Origin: Siniperca chuatsi
Lineage: Eukaryota; Chordata; Actinopteri; Centrarchiformes; Sinipercidae
Assembly (NCBI RefSeq): GCF_020085105.1
Contig: NC_058043.1
Span: 12,050,667-12,114,666 of the forward strand
DNA length: 64,000 bases
Reading direction: 5' to 3'
The number at the start of each line of letters is the position of its first letter. The stretch's first letter is position 1. The position numbers were made by a program, and so were the translations under genes. A model generated the notes under the pieces. It made no database searches. It had not been told where the DNA came from and saw nothing but the letters and a program-made list of their open reading frames with translations. Of this stretch, positions 42,990 through 53,380 are shown piece after piece.

Positions 42990-45900
42990 ATGGGAAGGGC
43001 TGAAGTTTACAGAGCTGCCAGAGCAGAGTTGCACAGACTTCCTATTACACAATTCATGTTTATATTGAGTTGTTTAGCAATGACTCTAATTTTAACAGTT
43101 GACATTTTCACATTAGATTTTCTGCCACTGTGAGAGGCGTCAGTGATCCTTTTAGGAACTTTTCTTATTTCCTTGTTTCCTGAATTAACACATTCCCAAC
43201 ATTTTGGGAAAAACAGTTCAAGTTAAAAAAGTATAGTTTTGTTTTTACAGGTGGCTCAATAAAACACCAGCAGGCCAATGGTGTAGGGGGAAACAGATGA
43301 ATTATGTGTTAGAGTCACATGGTCATTAAATATGTGCAGTGAAACGCAGGGTGGCATACTCTTGAGGCTGTGCTAAAAGGCTGGTGGGCAATAAAGAATA
43401 ATATCCTGCTGTTTATTACACCAAAGGCACTAAAATTTAGGGACTTGGTCAATTTTAAAGCAGCACACATCATGTATAAGGTTAAAAACTAATTACTACC
43501 TGAAAGTATCCAAAAGTTGTTTAAAATGAGAGAAAATCATGTGATTTGAGAAGAATATTCTGTTAAAGGGGTGAATTTATGGCACAGTTGTAGTGAGGAA
43601 GTGAAAATGCGGCGCACAATAACAAATTCTAATTTGTAGCATTTTGACATTAGTATACAAAGGATAGTGTAAATTTTTATGATGTTACTTTTGACGTCAA
43701 ATAGATAGTGTTTTGTAAAAAGGGTAGGTGCAATAAACTGTAGCTTCAGCCTACACCTTTTCGGTCTGTGGAAAAAAAATCTCTCTGCTGTGTTGCATTA
43801 TTTGCTACTGTACTGGTTTGTTGTAACTAATATTTTATTTTATCTTATTTTCTTTTATCCCAAATTGTTTGTGTAATTATTTAGAGACCAAAATAAATTT
43901 AAAAAATGTCATTTTTTAAAATTAAATAAAATAATAATTTAAAAAATCTAAATTATAGTAAGGGTAGAAATGAGAATTAGAATTAAAAGAAATATAATGG
44001 ATACAAATTCAAAGATACAAGATTTGTCACAGCTGTAAGGCAACCTATAAAATAAAATCTTCTAATTAATAATAATGAATTAATAACAATCAGTGTTTTT
44101 AGGGGCATACATTTCTTTTGGATTAGATGTTGCTTGTGATGATCATGAAATTAATAAATTCTGCCAAACATCTGAACACATTTAACGTTGTTTGGAGGTT
44201 AATATGGACATCTAGTGGTCAATGATGTAAACACATCCTGACCCCCTTTTCAATGTTTTATAATTAGATTTCTTGGAAACAAAAAAAGACACAGCAGACA
44301 GTTGTAGTTTACATTCCAAAGTTAAATTTTATGTTAATAGAAATAAAAACTTTTCACTCACTTTATATTACAGTGTCATACCCTCCATATGACAACTGAC
44401 AAAAAGCCATACCTGGACAAGTTATTTTGCCAACTGATGTCAGTTTCATTAAACACACTCATGGAGTTGGTTTAGAAGCACAAACTAACAGAAACATCAT
44501 TGAGCAAATGTTATGTCAAACTACATATGAAAGCATCTTACAAAGAAAAGTTCAGTGTTCTCTTTGTGCTTTACAATGGCTCAACAAATCTGTACATATG
44601 GAAGTCGCCATCGGAGGAAACAATTTACGCTGTAAACTAGCGTTCATTGCATGGTTTAGCAGTGAGACAAGATACAGCAGTGAGTGTCAGGGAAAAGTTT
44701 GCCCAGGCTTCTCTGATCCGCATGATAATAGTGTTTTTCATTATGTGACTCATTTGACTTTAAATTTGAGATAAATTACACCTGAATAAAGATAATCCAG
44801 GCATCACCTATTAGTAGGCAGACAGCTAACTGTAGAACATGTTTGAGATGTCATGTTTTACAGTTCATATATTTTACAAGTGGCACATTATAGATTGATT
44901 ACAGGTTGCAGGCCCTGACCTCACTGGAGCCCAAATCTGTAAATTTAAAAGAAGAGAGTGAAATTTTGGGAAATACCCCTAGGTTATCTGCTTTCTTGTC
45001 GAGTTAAGATAGATTAGAAGAGTGATACTACTTAGGTCTATGCAAGAAATGTAATTGGTCCAGTCACAGCCGGATAGCTTAGTTTAGCACAAAGACTAGA
45101 AACAGGGGGAAACAGCTAGCCTGGCTAAAAATCCAGCTAAAAAGCTCACTAATTAACAGGATTTTCCACAGAAAAACCTCAGTGGAAAAACCACAAGTTG
45201 CTCAGGGGGTCATGTACCGGACTATTCTTGGAGTCTCTGCTGGTTGCCTGGCAACCTCCCAGCAAAGAAATAGCATATTCAGTCACATAACCTCCCATAA
45301 AATGGCAAATTGTCGTTTTTCCACTTAGGTTTTGTACAGATTAAACAAACAAAATATAACATTAATTAGTGAGATGTTTGTTAGCTTAGAACAGAGCCAG
45401 ACTAGCTGTTTCCAGAATGTCTTAGCCGGTTGCTAAGCTAAGCTAACCGGCTGCTGCCTCCAGCTAACAGCTAAAGTTAGCTTAGCTACACATTTACCAC
45501 AGAGACATGGATTGGTATTGATCTTCTCATGTAACTCTCTGCAAGAAAGCAAATAAGCACATTTCCGAAAATATCAAACTCCTGCTTTAAAGAGAGGCAG
45601 TCAACAAAATCTATTTTTTTCAACAGTAGTGATTTTTGGCTTTGTAGCTTGTCCATAAGGTGAGAACCCATTCACAGTAAAAGGTTGGTAAACTCAATAA
45701 TAATAAATACCTAATGGAAAGATGCCAAAATGCTAAAACATCATATCTTATGTTACAATAACAATACATTATGTTCAAAATAACTTGTTACAATATCATA
45801 AAATATTCAGCTGAAGAACAGATTTACAAAATATGTATTTAAATAGTTACTCTTTTTTTCTCCATGGTTAATTATTGTAAGGCGGGACATTTTGTTTTAA

Positions 45901-46436
45901 TCAATCAGCATGACCTGCAACTCCCCTGACCTGATAAGTTACAAGAAATAAACACTGAACATGAATTTCACTGTAGAAAAAGTCCTACCTGGCATTATGG
46001 GATTCATCTAAAGACTCATTTCTAATTCATTTAAAACCAGAAAAGAAGCATGAGAGGACGTAACTTTGACTGGGGTAGCATGCTGATGTCGAGATGTTAC
46101 ATTATTATGGTGCAACTAATATACTACCATGAAAGAAATTAGTCAAGTCGGATACAAAAAAGAAGAGACAAAGTTGAACCTAACAGGTGACTAAAGGCTT
46201 CTTACATAGAATTAGGAGTACCATAAAATCCATTATGCCATCTGAGCAAATTTAAGACAGTATCACACTGCCTTTGAGCCATACATGTCACCTTTTTAAT
46301 CAAGCATGATTTGTTTTTCACTTTAGCCTCTAACACGCTACAAACCCCCCCCATCAAATACATCATGTAAATCATATTTGGAGAATGCGGACAGATGACT
46401 GCGATGACCTGGAATGTAGCCTTAGGCAGTTATCAA
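42990..46436. other. Spacer between lmod1 and shisa4
   Basis: No gene recognised. It contains a very AT-rich stretch (about 43800-44100) and the foldback element at 44944-45591. Short open frames here (for example 44427-44774) have no family match and no splice support. Confidence 0.55.
44944..45591. mobile_element. Large foldback (palindromic) MITE
   Basis: The left arm (TTTAAAAGAAG, then ATTTTGGGAAATAC, CTGCTTTCTTG, GATAGATTAGAAGA, GGAAACAGCTAGCC) is mirrored as reverse complement by the right arm (GACTAGCTGTTTCC, GATCTTCTCATG, GCAAGAAAGC, ATTTCCGAAAATAT, TGCTTTAAA). The hairpin centre is near 45240, around GGTTGCCTGGCAACC. Both ends carry TTTAA, compatible with a TTAA-type target. The arms are diverged, so this is an old copy. 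Confidence 0.75.
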
Positions 46437-46442
46437 TTTATT
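46437..46442 (-). terminator. shisa4: Candidate poly(A) signal of shisa4
   Basis: AATAAA on the minus strand about 550 bases after the shisa4 stop codon; nearest canonical hexamer found. Confidence 0.4.
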
Positions 46443-46933
46443 CAAATTTAACAAAACTGAGGAAGATACGCATTTTTCCCTTCAATAAATAAAGAGGGAG
46501 TGCATTATCATTTTTGTAAATCCCTCCTGACCCCTCTTCTGTAAGGTAATGAGCCCTGTCTTTCAGGTGACACCCCGTCATTGAGGCGAGTGTGTCAGAG
46601 CAGAAGTGGCAGCACAGAGTCGAGACGCCGGCCGGATACCCCCTCACTTTGGGGATGGTGTGACGCCCTCTGTGAAACCCGCCAGGAGCAATCAGGCGTC
46701 AGGTTGCAGAACAGAATTTGACTTACGTAAATACTCCAGAAAATTAGGACAACGTTGTAAATAAACAAACAAACAAACAAAAAACCTTAAAGTGCCTCCT
46801 GTTCTCTTTCACAGGCAAACCACTGCTAGTCAAGCTGTAGCGCATATTTGAGTGAGTGGGTGTTTGAGTGTGTGAGAGTGTTGCTGCCTTCTCCTTTTGA
46901 AACAGTCCTTTCTCTCAGTTGCTGTTATTTCCC

Positions 46934-46935
<2 letters not shown>

Positions 46936-46980
<45 letters not shown>
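46936..46980. repeat. (TG)n microsatellite in the shisa4 3' UTR
   Basis: About 22 TG units on the plus strand, reading CA in the shisa4 transcript, starting only 11 bases after the stop codon at 46992-46994. Confidence 0.95.
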
Positions 46981-46983
<3 letters not shown>

Positions 46984-46991
46984 CGAGCCCA

Positions 46992-49900
46992 TCAATGACC
47001 AGGATACTGAGGTGGAGAGTAAGGTGGAGGAGCTGAAAAATAAGTGGGTAGAAACATAAAATAAAGTCAGTTCTTCATATACTACAACGATTACGTTCAG
47101 AATAAATTAAAAACAAAAAAATCATCACAAATAGTTGTTGAGCTATGGACCAATGTGGTGGACCACCCGAATAACATTGCAATCCCTTGAGCCGCTAAAA
47201 ATGCACATTTGTCCTTAAGATGGCGCTAGTGTATAAATAATTTATGCCCTTGGCAGCATGAAATGTGCAAATTTCACCAAATTTCATGGCAATCTGCCTT
47301 CAAAATCACAAGATATCTTTCATCTAAGTTGAGCTTTTCAAATGTGATAGTGTCCAAAACACAAAGCACTTTTTGATATTTCGTGTGAAGATTTTGGCCT
47401 GATATTGGTGCTAAAGGAGAGACCAGGGGGTCACCCAAACATCCTGTGGACCATAAATATCCTCAATAAAAATCCTCAATCCTCATGGCAATCTGTCCCG
47501 TGGTCGTTAAAATATCTTGTTCAAAGGACCTAAAACCAACATCACCATGTTTATTCTCCGCTGTTAACAGGACAATAAACACAAGAAGCGCTACTCATCT
47601 TTCTCCCTGTGTATGTAATATTTTGGCTCCAGCAGGGGCTGTGTCATATTCAGTGGGTAATATTACATGAATAGAGCCACTTCACTTCACTCCCAAAAGT
47701 AGGCAACACAGCTTATATTTTATACAGTATAGTGGCACATTATTTATTTCCATTAATTTATAGTCTTTTTTTGAGGTTTTTTAAGACTATTTTTTGTTGT
47801 CGGAGCAAAAGAGCAATTGCTATTGTCGATCAACAAAATGTGGACGTTATATCTAATGCTACTCTTACCCTGGCTGTAAGCAGGATCCATCAGGTGGGGT
47901 GGATAAGGTCCAGGCTGCATCACCGGGTACTGTGGGGGCATGCCAGGGTACTGGGGCGCCATTGGATAACCTGCATGTAGATACTCAGAGGGTCCCAGTG
48001 GTTTCCCATAAGCGTCATACATGGGCTCCACTGGGTAGCTGGCCATGGGGATCTGCTGGGCTGTGGGTCAAAAAGTACAGACTGCTGTGAAGGAAAACTA
48101 TAACTTTGTGGCTGTTTGGACAAGCATGGACATTAAGAGTAGAGGTCTCACCATCATAAGGTGTCCTGCCCCTCTGCTGCCTTCTCTGGTAGAGGTAACA
48201 GCAGGAGCACATGAAGCAGCAGACCATGGTCGCAATGATCGCCACAAACAGGAGGATGGAGGAGGCAATGCCAGCTAAAGTGGTGGGGCTGAGAAGAGAG
48301 AAAGAAGAGGACTTAAGTTACAAAGCATTTCCTTTCTTACTTCGATCATCCAGCCTCACGTTGTTCCTCCCCCTCTGTCTCGCTAATTACGACTCACTTT
48401 AGAGAGGATTAAAGCAGAGATGGCTGTGATGTGAAGCTTCTGATTCAGACACACTGTTTACACATCTGAGTTAATGACATGCACCCTGCATCACCTCATA
48501 GTCTCAGTGAAGCAACAAAGCCCTCCATTTCAGCTCAGCCTCCGCCACCCACTGATCTGATCTCCCATTGGGCTTAATAAGCTGCAGGTTGTCTGCTCGC
48601 TACTGGATACTGATGGATGGTTTCCAGTGCTGTGTAGGAAAACTGCCATGTTGCAGTCTCTCAGGTACAAGCTTGCTTAGTCCAGCATTATCACAATCCC
48701 TCAAAGGGGACTCTGGCATTAAGCACCACTGAAAGCACAGATAGCTGACTAATGAGAACATATTAGACTGTGGGGACCATAGTGGGGTCATTAAGTCAAA
48801 TGCAGCCAATGGGACATGAAGTGGTTCAAGAGTGTGTAGATTTCAGACTTTTAGGGTGATGGTAGACAATATTTTCTATATACGTTTATACAATGCCTGT
48901 CAATTTTTGTTCCCACTTAAATCCCCTTGTACACATAACATTATCATCCCATAATCCAAATACCATGAAGTGATGTAACTGTTTAATGTCAACATATACG
49001 ATATTACCACTGATAACGCTGCTATCTGCACACACAAGACACTTTAACCCATCACCAAATTCCATTACTTCAAGTGCAATTTTTGTTTTTAATAATTTAT
49101 AGCAACTTCCTTATCTCCTCACTTTGTTTGTGATTGTTTGTGTCTCCATACACTTTGTATTACTATTTATGTATGGTGCATATATTGCATTTATTGGTTT
49201 CAAACTGTATCTCGTACATACTACAAGAAATCAAAGGATTTATGCTACACTTAAATTCTATTTGAGTGTGTTTGTTACGTTTGTTCTTAACCTCGGGAAC
49301 AGTATGTGTGACAATGCCACCACTTGTTATCACATGACCAAAATTCCACACTTTGTCACATGACACCTGAGCAAGTTCCATTCGCTAATGAAGAACATGA
49401 AAGGCGTTTGAAAGATCCAGAAAGGCCAGTAAAATATGTAGGCGATAAAAATATTTTGTCACACATTTCATTCTGTTGTTTTGGGAGCTGTAGGCAGAGC
49501 TACAATAGTACGTTATATGACATTTATTTTAGAATGTGATATGTAACCAAATTTAAACAATATATGTTGCAATATATTTAGCATTCAATGTTCCTATATT
49601 TTATTCTTATGCTTATTTTATGCTTGCTTTGCATTGTTTTCACTTTTTAATTTGTCAGTATAGTGTGTACTTTGTGTGGATTGATTTATCTTCATAGCGA
49701 TTTGAGGACTCATCTTGCAAGGAAGGGAGGTTTTGTGCAGACTGTGGCAACAAATTTCCTCTAGCAGGATGTTAAAAATTCTGTGTGCCTTAAGGAAATG
49801 AAGGATATGCGATCCTCCAGTGATAGCCTTGAATTGTGAACACAAACAGTGATTCTTGGTGTCGAGTAAATTAATAAAGAAGCAATTAAATTAAAACCCT

Positions 49901-52577
49901 GCTGCTGCTGCTGCTGCTGCCCCCACCTGAACTGGAAGAGCATGCAGCGTTTCTGCTCCCTCTCTGTCATCATCTTGAAGGCGTCCAGGCAGCAGTAGCG
50001 CCGGTTGCAGTTCCCACAGCAGAACGTGATGAGAGGGCAGTCGAAGCCGTTGTGCCAAGTGCCGTTTTTATCCACGTACCACAGACAGTCCTCGTTCCCA
50101 CTGACTGCAAAACAAATGCAATACAATGTGTGAGGTGGGGTGACACTACAGGGAAGATGATCAAAGATGGTAAAGACAAGAAGGAAGCAGCAAGTCAGAC
50201 TTCAGTTTGCTCTCTAAAGAATTGATTTTTCTCCTTACGATCTCTCAGTTTTACCGACACGCTGTTGTTTCTCTGTTATCACACAGATGCTGCTTTGTTC
50301 TGCCTCCAGGAGGAAATAAATATTTATTTTGAACATGTACTGGCTCTTCTTTCTTTACATCTTTCTTATTCCAGGCCAAACACAGTCATAATGCATTGTT
50401 CAACGGTTCCCGTGGCAGAGGTTGAAGACTGATTAGGGCTCAAGTAAGGTACCCAGGAGATTTAATGGACAGTAAAAAAAAAAAAATGGCTGTCACAATT
50501 TCCTACAGCCCATAACGATGCCAACAAATGTCTTTTTTGTCCGACCAACAGTCCAAAACCCCAAAAATATTGAATTTACTATGATGTAAGACAAGGCAAA
50601 GCAGCAAAATTCTCACATTTGAGAACCTGGTCCCATTAATGTTTGTTATTTTTGCTTGAAAAAATGACTTAAAATGTCAAATCGATTATCAAAATAGCTG
50701 CAGATACATTTTCTGCCGATCAATTAATTAACTAAATGTTGCAGCTGTAATCAATTCAAATTTTTTTGCCACTTTAAAAGGACAATTTAACACTTGATCA
50801 ACTCCTTTCAAATCCAGAAATGAAACAAAAGTGGAGAACTAACACTCAGACCTGATGTTATAGGTCTGTGGTCTCTTAGGAGACAAAAGTGCACATACAG
50901 ACTGAGAAACATACAGTATACTGTCTTTCATCAGAATAAATACACAGTGAATGCTAAATTGGGGTGCAAGGAGCTGGTATGATTATGTTTTCCTTTCCAC
51001 AACGTAGAATTTAAGGCATACTAAATTACAGCCTGATCACAACAGCCACATGTGTGCAGGCTGCTTAAAGTCACACCGACTTGTACATTTAACATGAGTT
51101 TTCTGAAGTCTGGGAGAACACTGACACATACTATACAATCTGACTGAATACTGTATGTAAATTTAAGGTCCAGTGTGTAACATTTAGGAGGAGCTATTGG
51201 CAGAAATGGAATATAACATTTATAAGTATGTTTTCATTAGTGTATAATCAACTGATGAGGGTGAGGCGAGGGTGAGGCAAGCGGTATTCAAATGGTTGCA
51301 AACTGCAATTTCACTGCTAGATGCCATTACAACCTACATACTGGACCTTTAAACAACACATTTATCCTCAGAGAGCTGACTTTCCTTGTTGAACAATGAA
51401 ACGCCATTGGAGGATGTCTGCAGTACAGAGTTCAGCCAAGATCTATATAGACTTGGCTCCTGAAACGGTTTAGACTAATTTTGGATGATGACCTTTGAGT
51501 GCTGGCATCGAGAATACTTATTCTGCCATTTGATATAAGCTTTGATATTAGACAATCTATTACTGTCTAGTATTAGTATTGTTTAGTTGCTCACACTTGA
51601 TATAACTTTTTGTCATAATGCTGTCTTGGTCAAGCCGTTTAACTTGTTGAATAACAGTTAAATAGAAGCAAAATAATGACAACAACAAAATTAAATTTAA
51701 ACTATTTTTGTGATGATAGCATTGTAATATTGTTGTATATATTACTTGAAATTATGTTTTTTGCAAACTTGGTGCTAAAATATCAATAAAAAAGCACTAT
51801 ACTACTACTACTACTAAATACTATACCATTTCTATTTTTATGTGTATTAATCTCCAATTTTTCTTTACTGTTTATATTATCAGCTTGTCAGTCAGTAAAT
51901 CAATTGCAATAACCTGTATAAAATGTGCTTTACAAATAAAGTTTGACTGATATGTAAGGCTTGAATTATATATGCTGAGCTGTTGAGTCAAACTAGCTAC
52001 TGTGTTGGAAAATAAAGACATTTTAGTAACGTTGTTCTTTCATTCTTGAGAACAAAAAAAGAAATAGGACGTTTAACCGGACACCTACTGCCAGGCTGAT
52101 GTTAACAATATTAGCTAGCTACCTTCCCCAGCTATTTAATAATAAGGAAAAAATAATTAAAACAAAAACACACAAAAAAAAACAGTGAGACTAGTTCACA
52201 GAAGACTGAACAAACGGATGCTAAATGTGAACACTGAACGGTTTATTTAACGTTACAATTAGGCCTAAAATGAACATCGAGGCTCACAAGTAAACAGCCA
52301 GAAAGCAGCAGCATGAGATCATGTTGACTGCTGAGAGGCGGCGGGGCGAAGCAGAGACCGGCAGAGTCTGCTGCTCTGCTCTAACGGCTGAAAGGAGTAA
52401 CGGCCATGCCGGCAGAAGAGACGTTTGCGGGGATCTACCGTTGAACCGTTACCGTTAAGCTAGCGGCGCGCGGCCTGGATGGAGAGCCATAATCTCACCC
52501 TGAGAAGTGCAGAGGACGATGGTGAGCAGCGCCAAAGTCAGCGCGATGAGGGACATGTTGCCCGTTGGAAAGATCAT
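46992..52577 (-). CDS. shisa4: Shisa family member 4, single-pass membrane adaptor
   Basis: Five coding exons: 52499-52577, 49927-50104, 48152-48288, 47869-48060 and 46992-47032, giving about 208 residues. The N-terminus is a hydrophobic signal peptide (MSLIALTLALLTIVLC). The Cys-rich Shisa domain follows: GNEDCLWYVD, then CPLITFCCG, CNRRYCC and KRC. Next come a transmembrane helix (AGIASSILLFVAIIATMVCC) with a juxtamembrane Cys cluster, and a Pro/Tyr-rich cytoplasmic tail ending APPPYSPPQYPGH, which carries a PPPY motif for WW-domain partners. Founding Shisa proteins retain receptors in the endoplasmic reticulum; SHISA4's own role is poorly known. The upstream ATG at 52575-52577 was chosen; an in-frame ATG at 52554-52556 would give a more compact signal peptide. 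Exon 2 ends at a weak GTGGGG donor abutting a CAG repeat. Confidence 0.96.
47140..47560 (+). repeat. Dispersed teleost repeat, family B, copy 3 (partial)
   Basis: Inside the last shisa4 intron. Contains 'GTTGTTGAGCTATGGACCAA', 'GTGGTGGACCACCCGA', 'AACATTGCAATCC' and 'AATTTCATGGCAATCTG' phrases matching the copies at 825 and 18260, in rearranged order. Confidence 0.6.
49899..49919. repeat. (CTG)7 trinucleotide repeat at the shisa4 intron 2 donor
   Basis: Seven CTG units, reading CAG in the shisa4 pre-mRNA, start seven bases into intron 2, right after the GTGGGG donor of exon 49927-50104. Confidence 0.95.
50487..50752 (+). mobile_element. Family-A MITE copy in shisa4 intron 1
   Basis: Interior phrases GTCACAATTTCC, GTCCGACCAACAGTCC, TTTTTGCTTGAAAAAATGAC and terminal AATGTTGCAGCTGTA match family A. 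The left end is truncated or diverged. Confidence 0.65.
51162..51354. mobile_element. Short MITE with GGTCCAGT termini
   Basis: Starts TTAAGGTCCAGTGTGTAA and ends CCTACATACTGGACCTTTAA: inverted GGTCCAG termini flanked by TTAA/TTTAA, a TTAA-type insertion. About 190 bp, inside shisa4 intron 1; an internally deleted member of a common fish family. Confidence 0.65.
51880..51955 (+). mobile_element. LINE 3' tail fragment
   Basis: Ends ATGTGCTTTACAAATAAAGTT, close to the tail of the LINE relic at 6045-6215. Very short, 5'-truncated, in shisa4 intron 1. Confidence 0.45.
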
Positions 52578-52880
52578 CCTCTTCCCAGTTCAAACCAAGC
52601 GATGAGATTTTAAAGAGGAGGTGTTTTCATCGGTGTAAACAAACAAGAATGGTCGGACTAACGGTCGCTGTCAGACATTATCCAGCCTCGGGAACAGCGC
52701 AGGAGACAGGACGGCTTTGTCGAGCGGTAATTTATCCGTCGAAATGACACATCGAGTCTGTGACGCCGTGGAACCGAGACTAGGAGGGATGTTGCCTTCA
52801 CGCACTGCCTGAAACGTCGGGAAAAAATCTACATCGGTTCAGTGTCGACGAGCTGCGCGCGTGAAGAACCAGACAGTTTC
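52300..52880 (-). promoter_or_regulatory. shisa4: CpG-rich shisa4 promoter and first-exon region
   Basis: A local rise in GC and CpG content spans the shisa4 start codon (52575-52577), with GGCGGCGGGGCG-type and GCGCGCG words on either side. The first exon of shisa4 carries the signal peptide, so the start site of transcription should be within about 100-300 bases right of 52577. No TATA box identified. Confidence 0.5.
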
Positions 52881-52887
52881 AAGGGCA

Positions 52888-53380
52888 TGGTCAGTGGTGG
52901 AAGAAGTACTCAGATCTTTTACTTAAGTAAAAGTAGTAATACCACAGGGTAGAAATACTCTGTTACAAGTAAAAGTCCTGCATTCAAAATTTGACTTAAG
53001 AAAAAGCACAAAAGTACTCAGCATGCAGAATGGCCCATTTCAGAATAATGTATATTATATTATTGGATTATAATTAGTGATGCATTAACGTGTGCGTCAC
53101 TTTGTTGCTGCAGCTTGTAAAGGTGGAGCTAATTTAAACTACTTTATATCCTGCCGGGTATCTTAACCTATAATAATACATCAGAATTAATTAACTGATT
53201 TATATTTTGTATTAATGATCTGAATCGACAAATTAATTAGTAACTAATGTTGTCAAATAAATGTAGTAGAGTAAAAAGTACAATACTGGCTTCCAAAATG
53301 TAGTGGAGTAGAATTATAAAGTAGCAGAAAATGGAAATACTCAAGTAAAATACCTCAAAATTATACTTAAGAATAAATAA
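52888..53380 (+). repeat. Dispersed teleost repeat abutting the shisa4 promoter
   Basis: Begins GTCAGTGGTGGAAGAAGTAC and contains 'TTTTACTTAAGTAAAAGTAG', 'CAAGTAAAAGTCCTGCATTC', 'GTAGAGTAAAAAGTACAATA' and 'GGAAATACTCAAGTAAAATA', the signature of a very abundant fish repeat rich in AAGTAAAAGTA words. The right end has lost the terminal CCACCACTG. Confidence 0.8.

Noticed and set aside
49124-49363. Hydrophobic 79-residue open frame in shisa4 intron 2
   Set aside because: AT-rich chance frame with no conserved motif or splice context.
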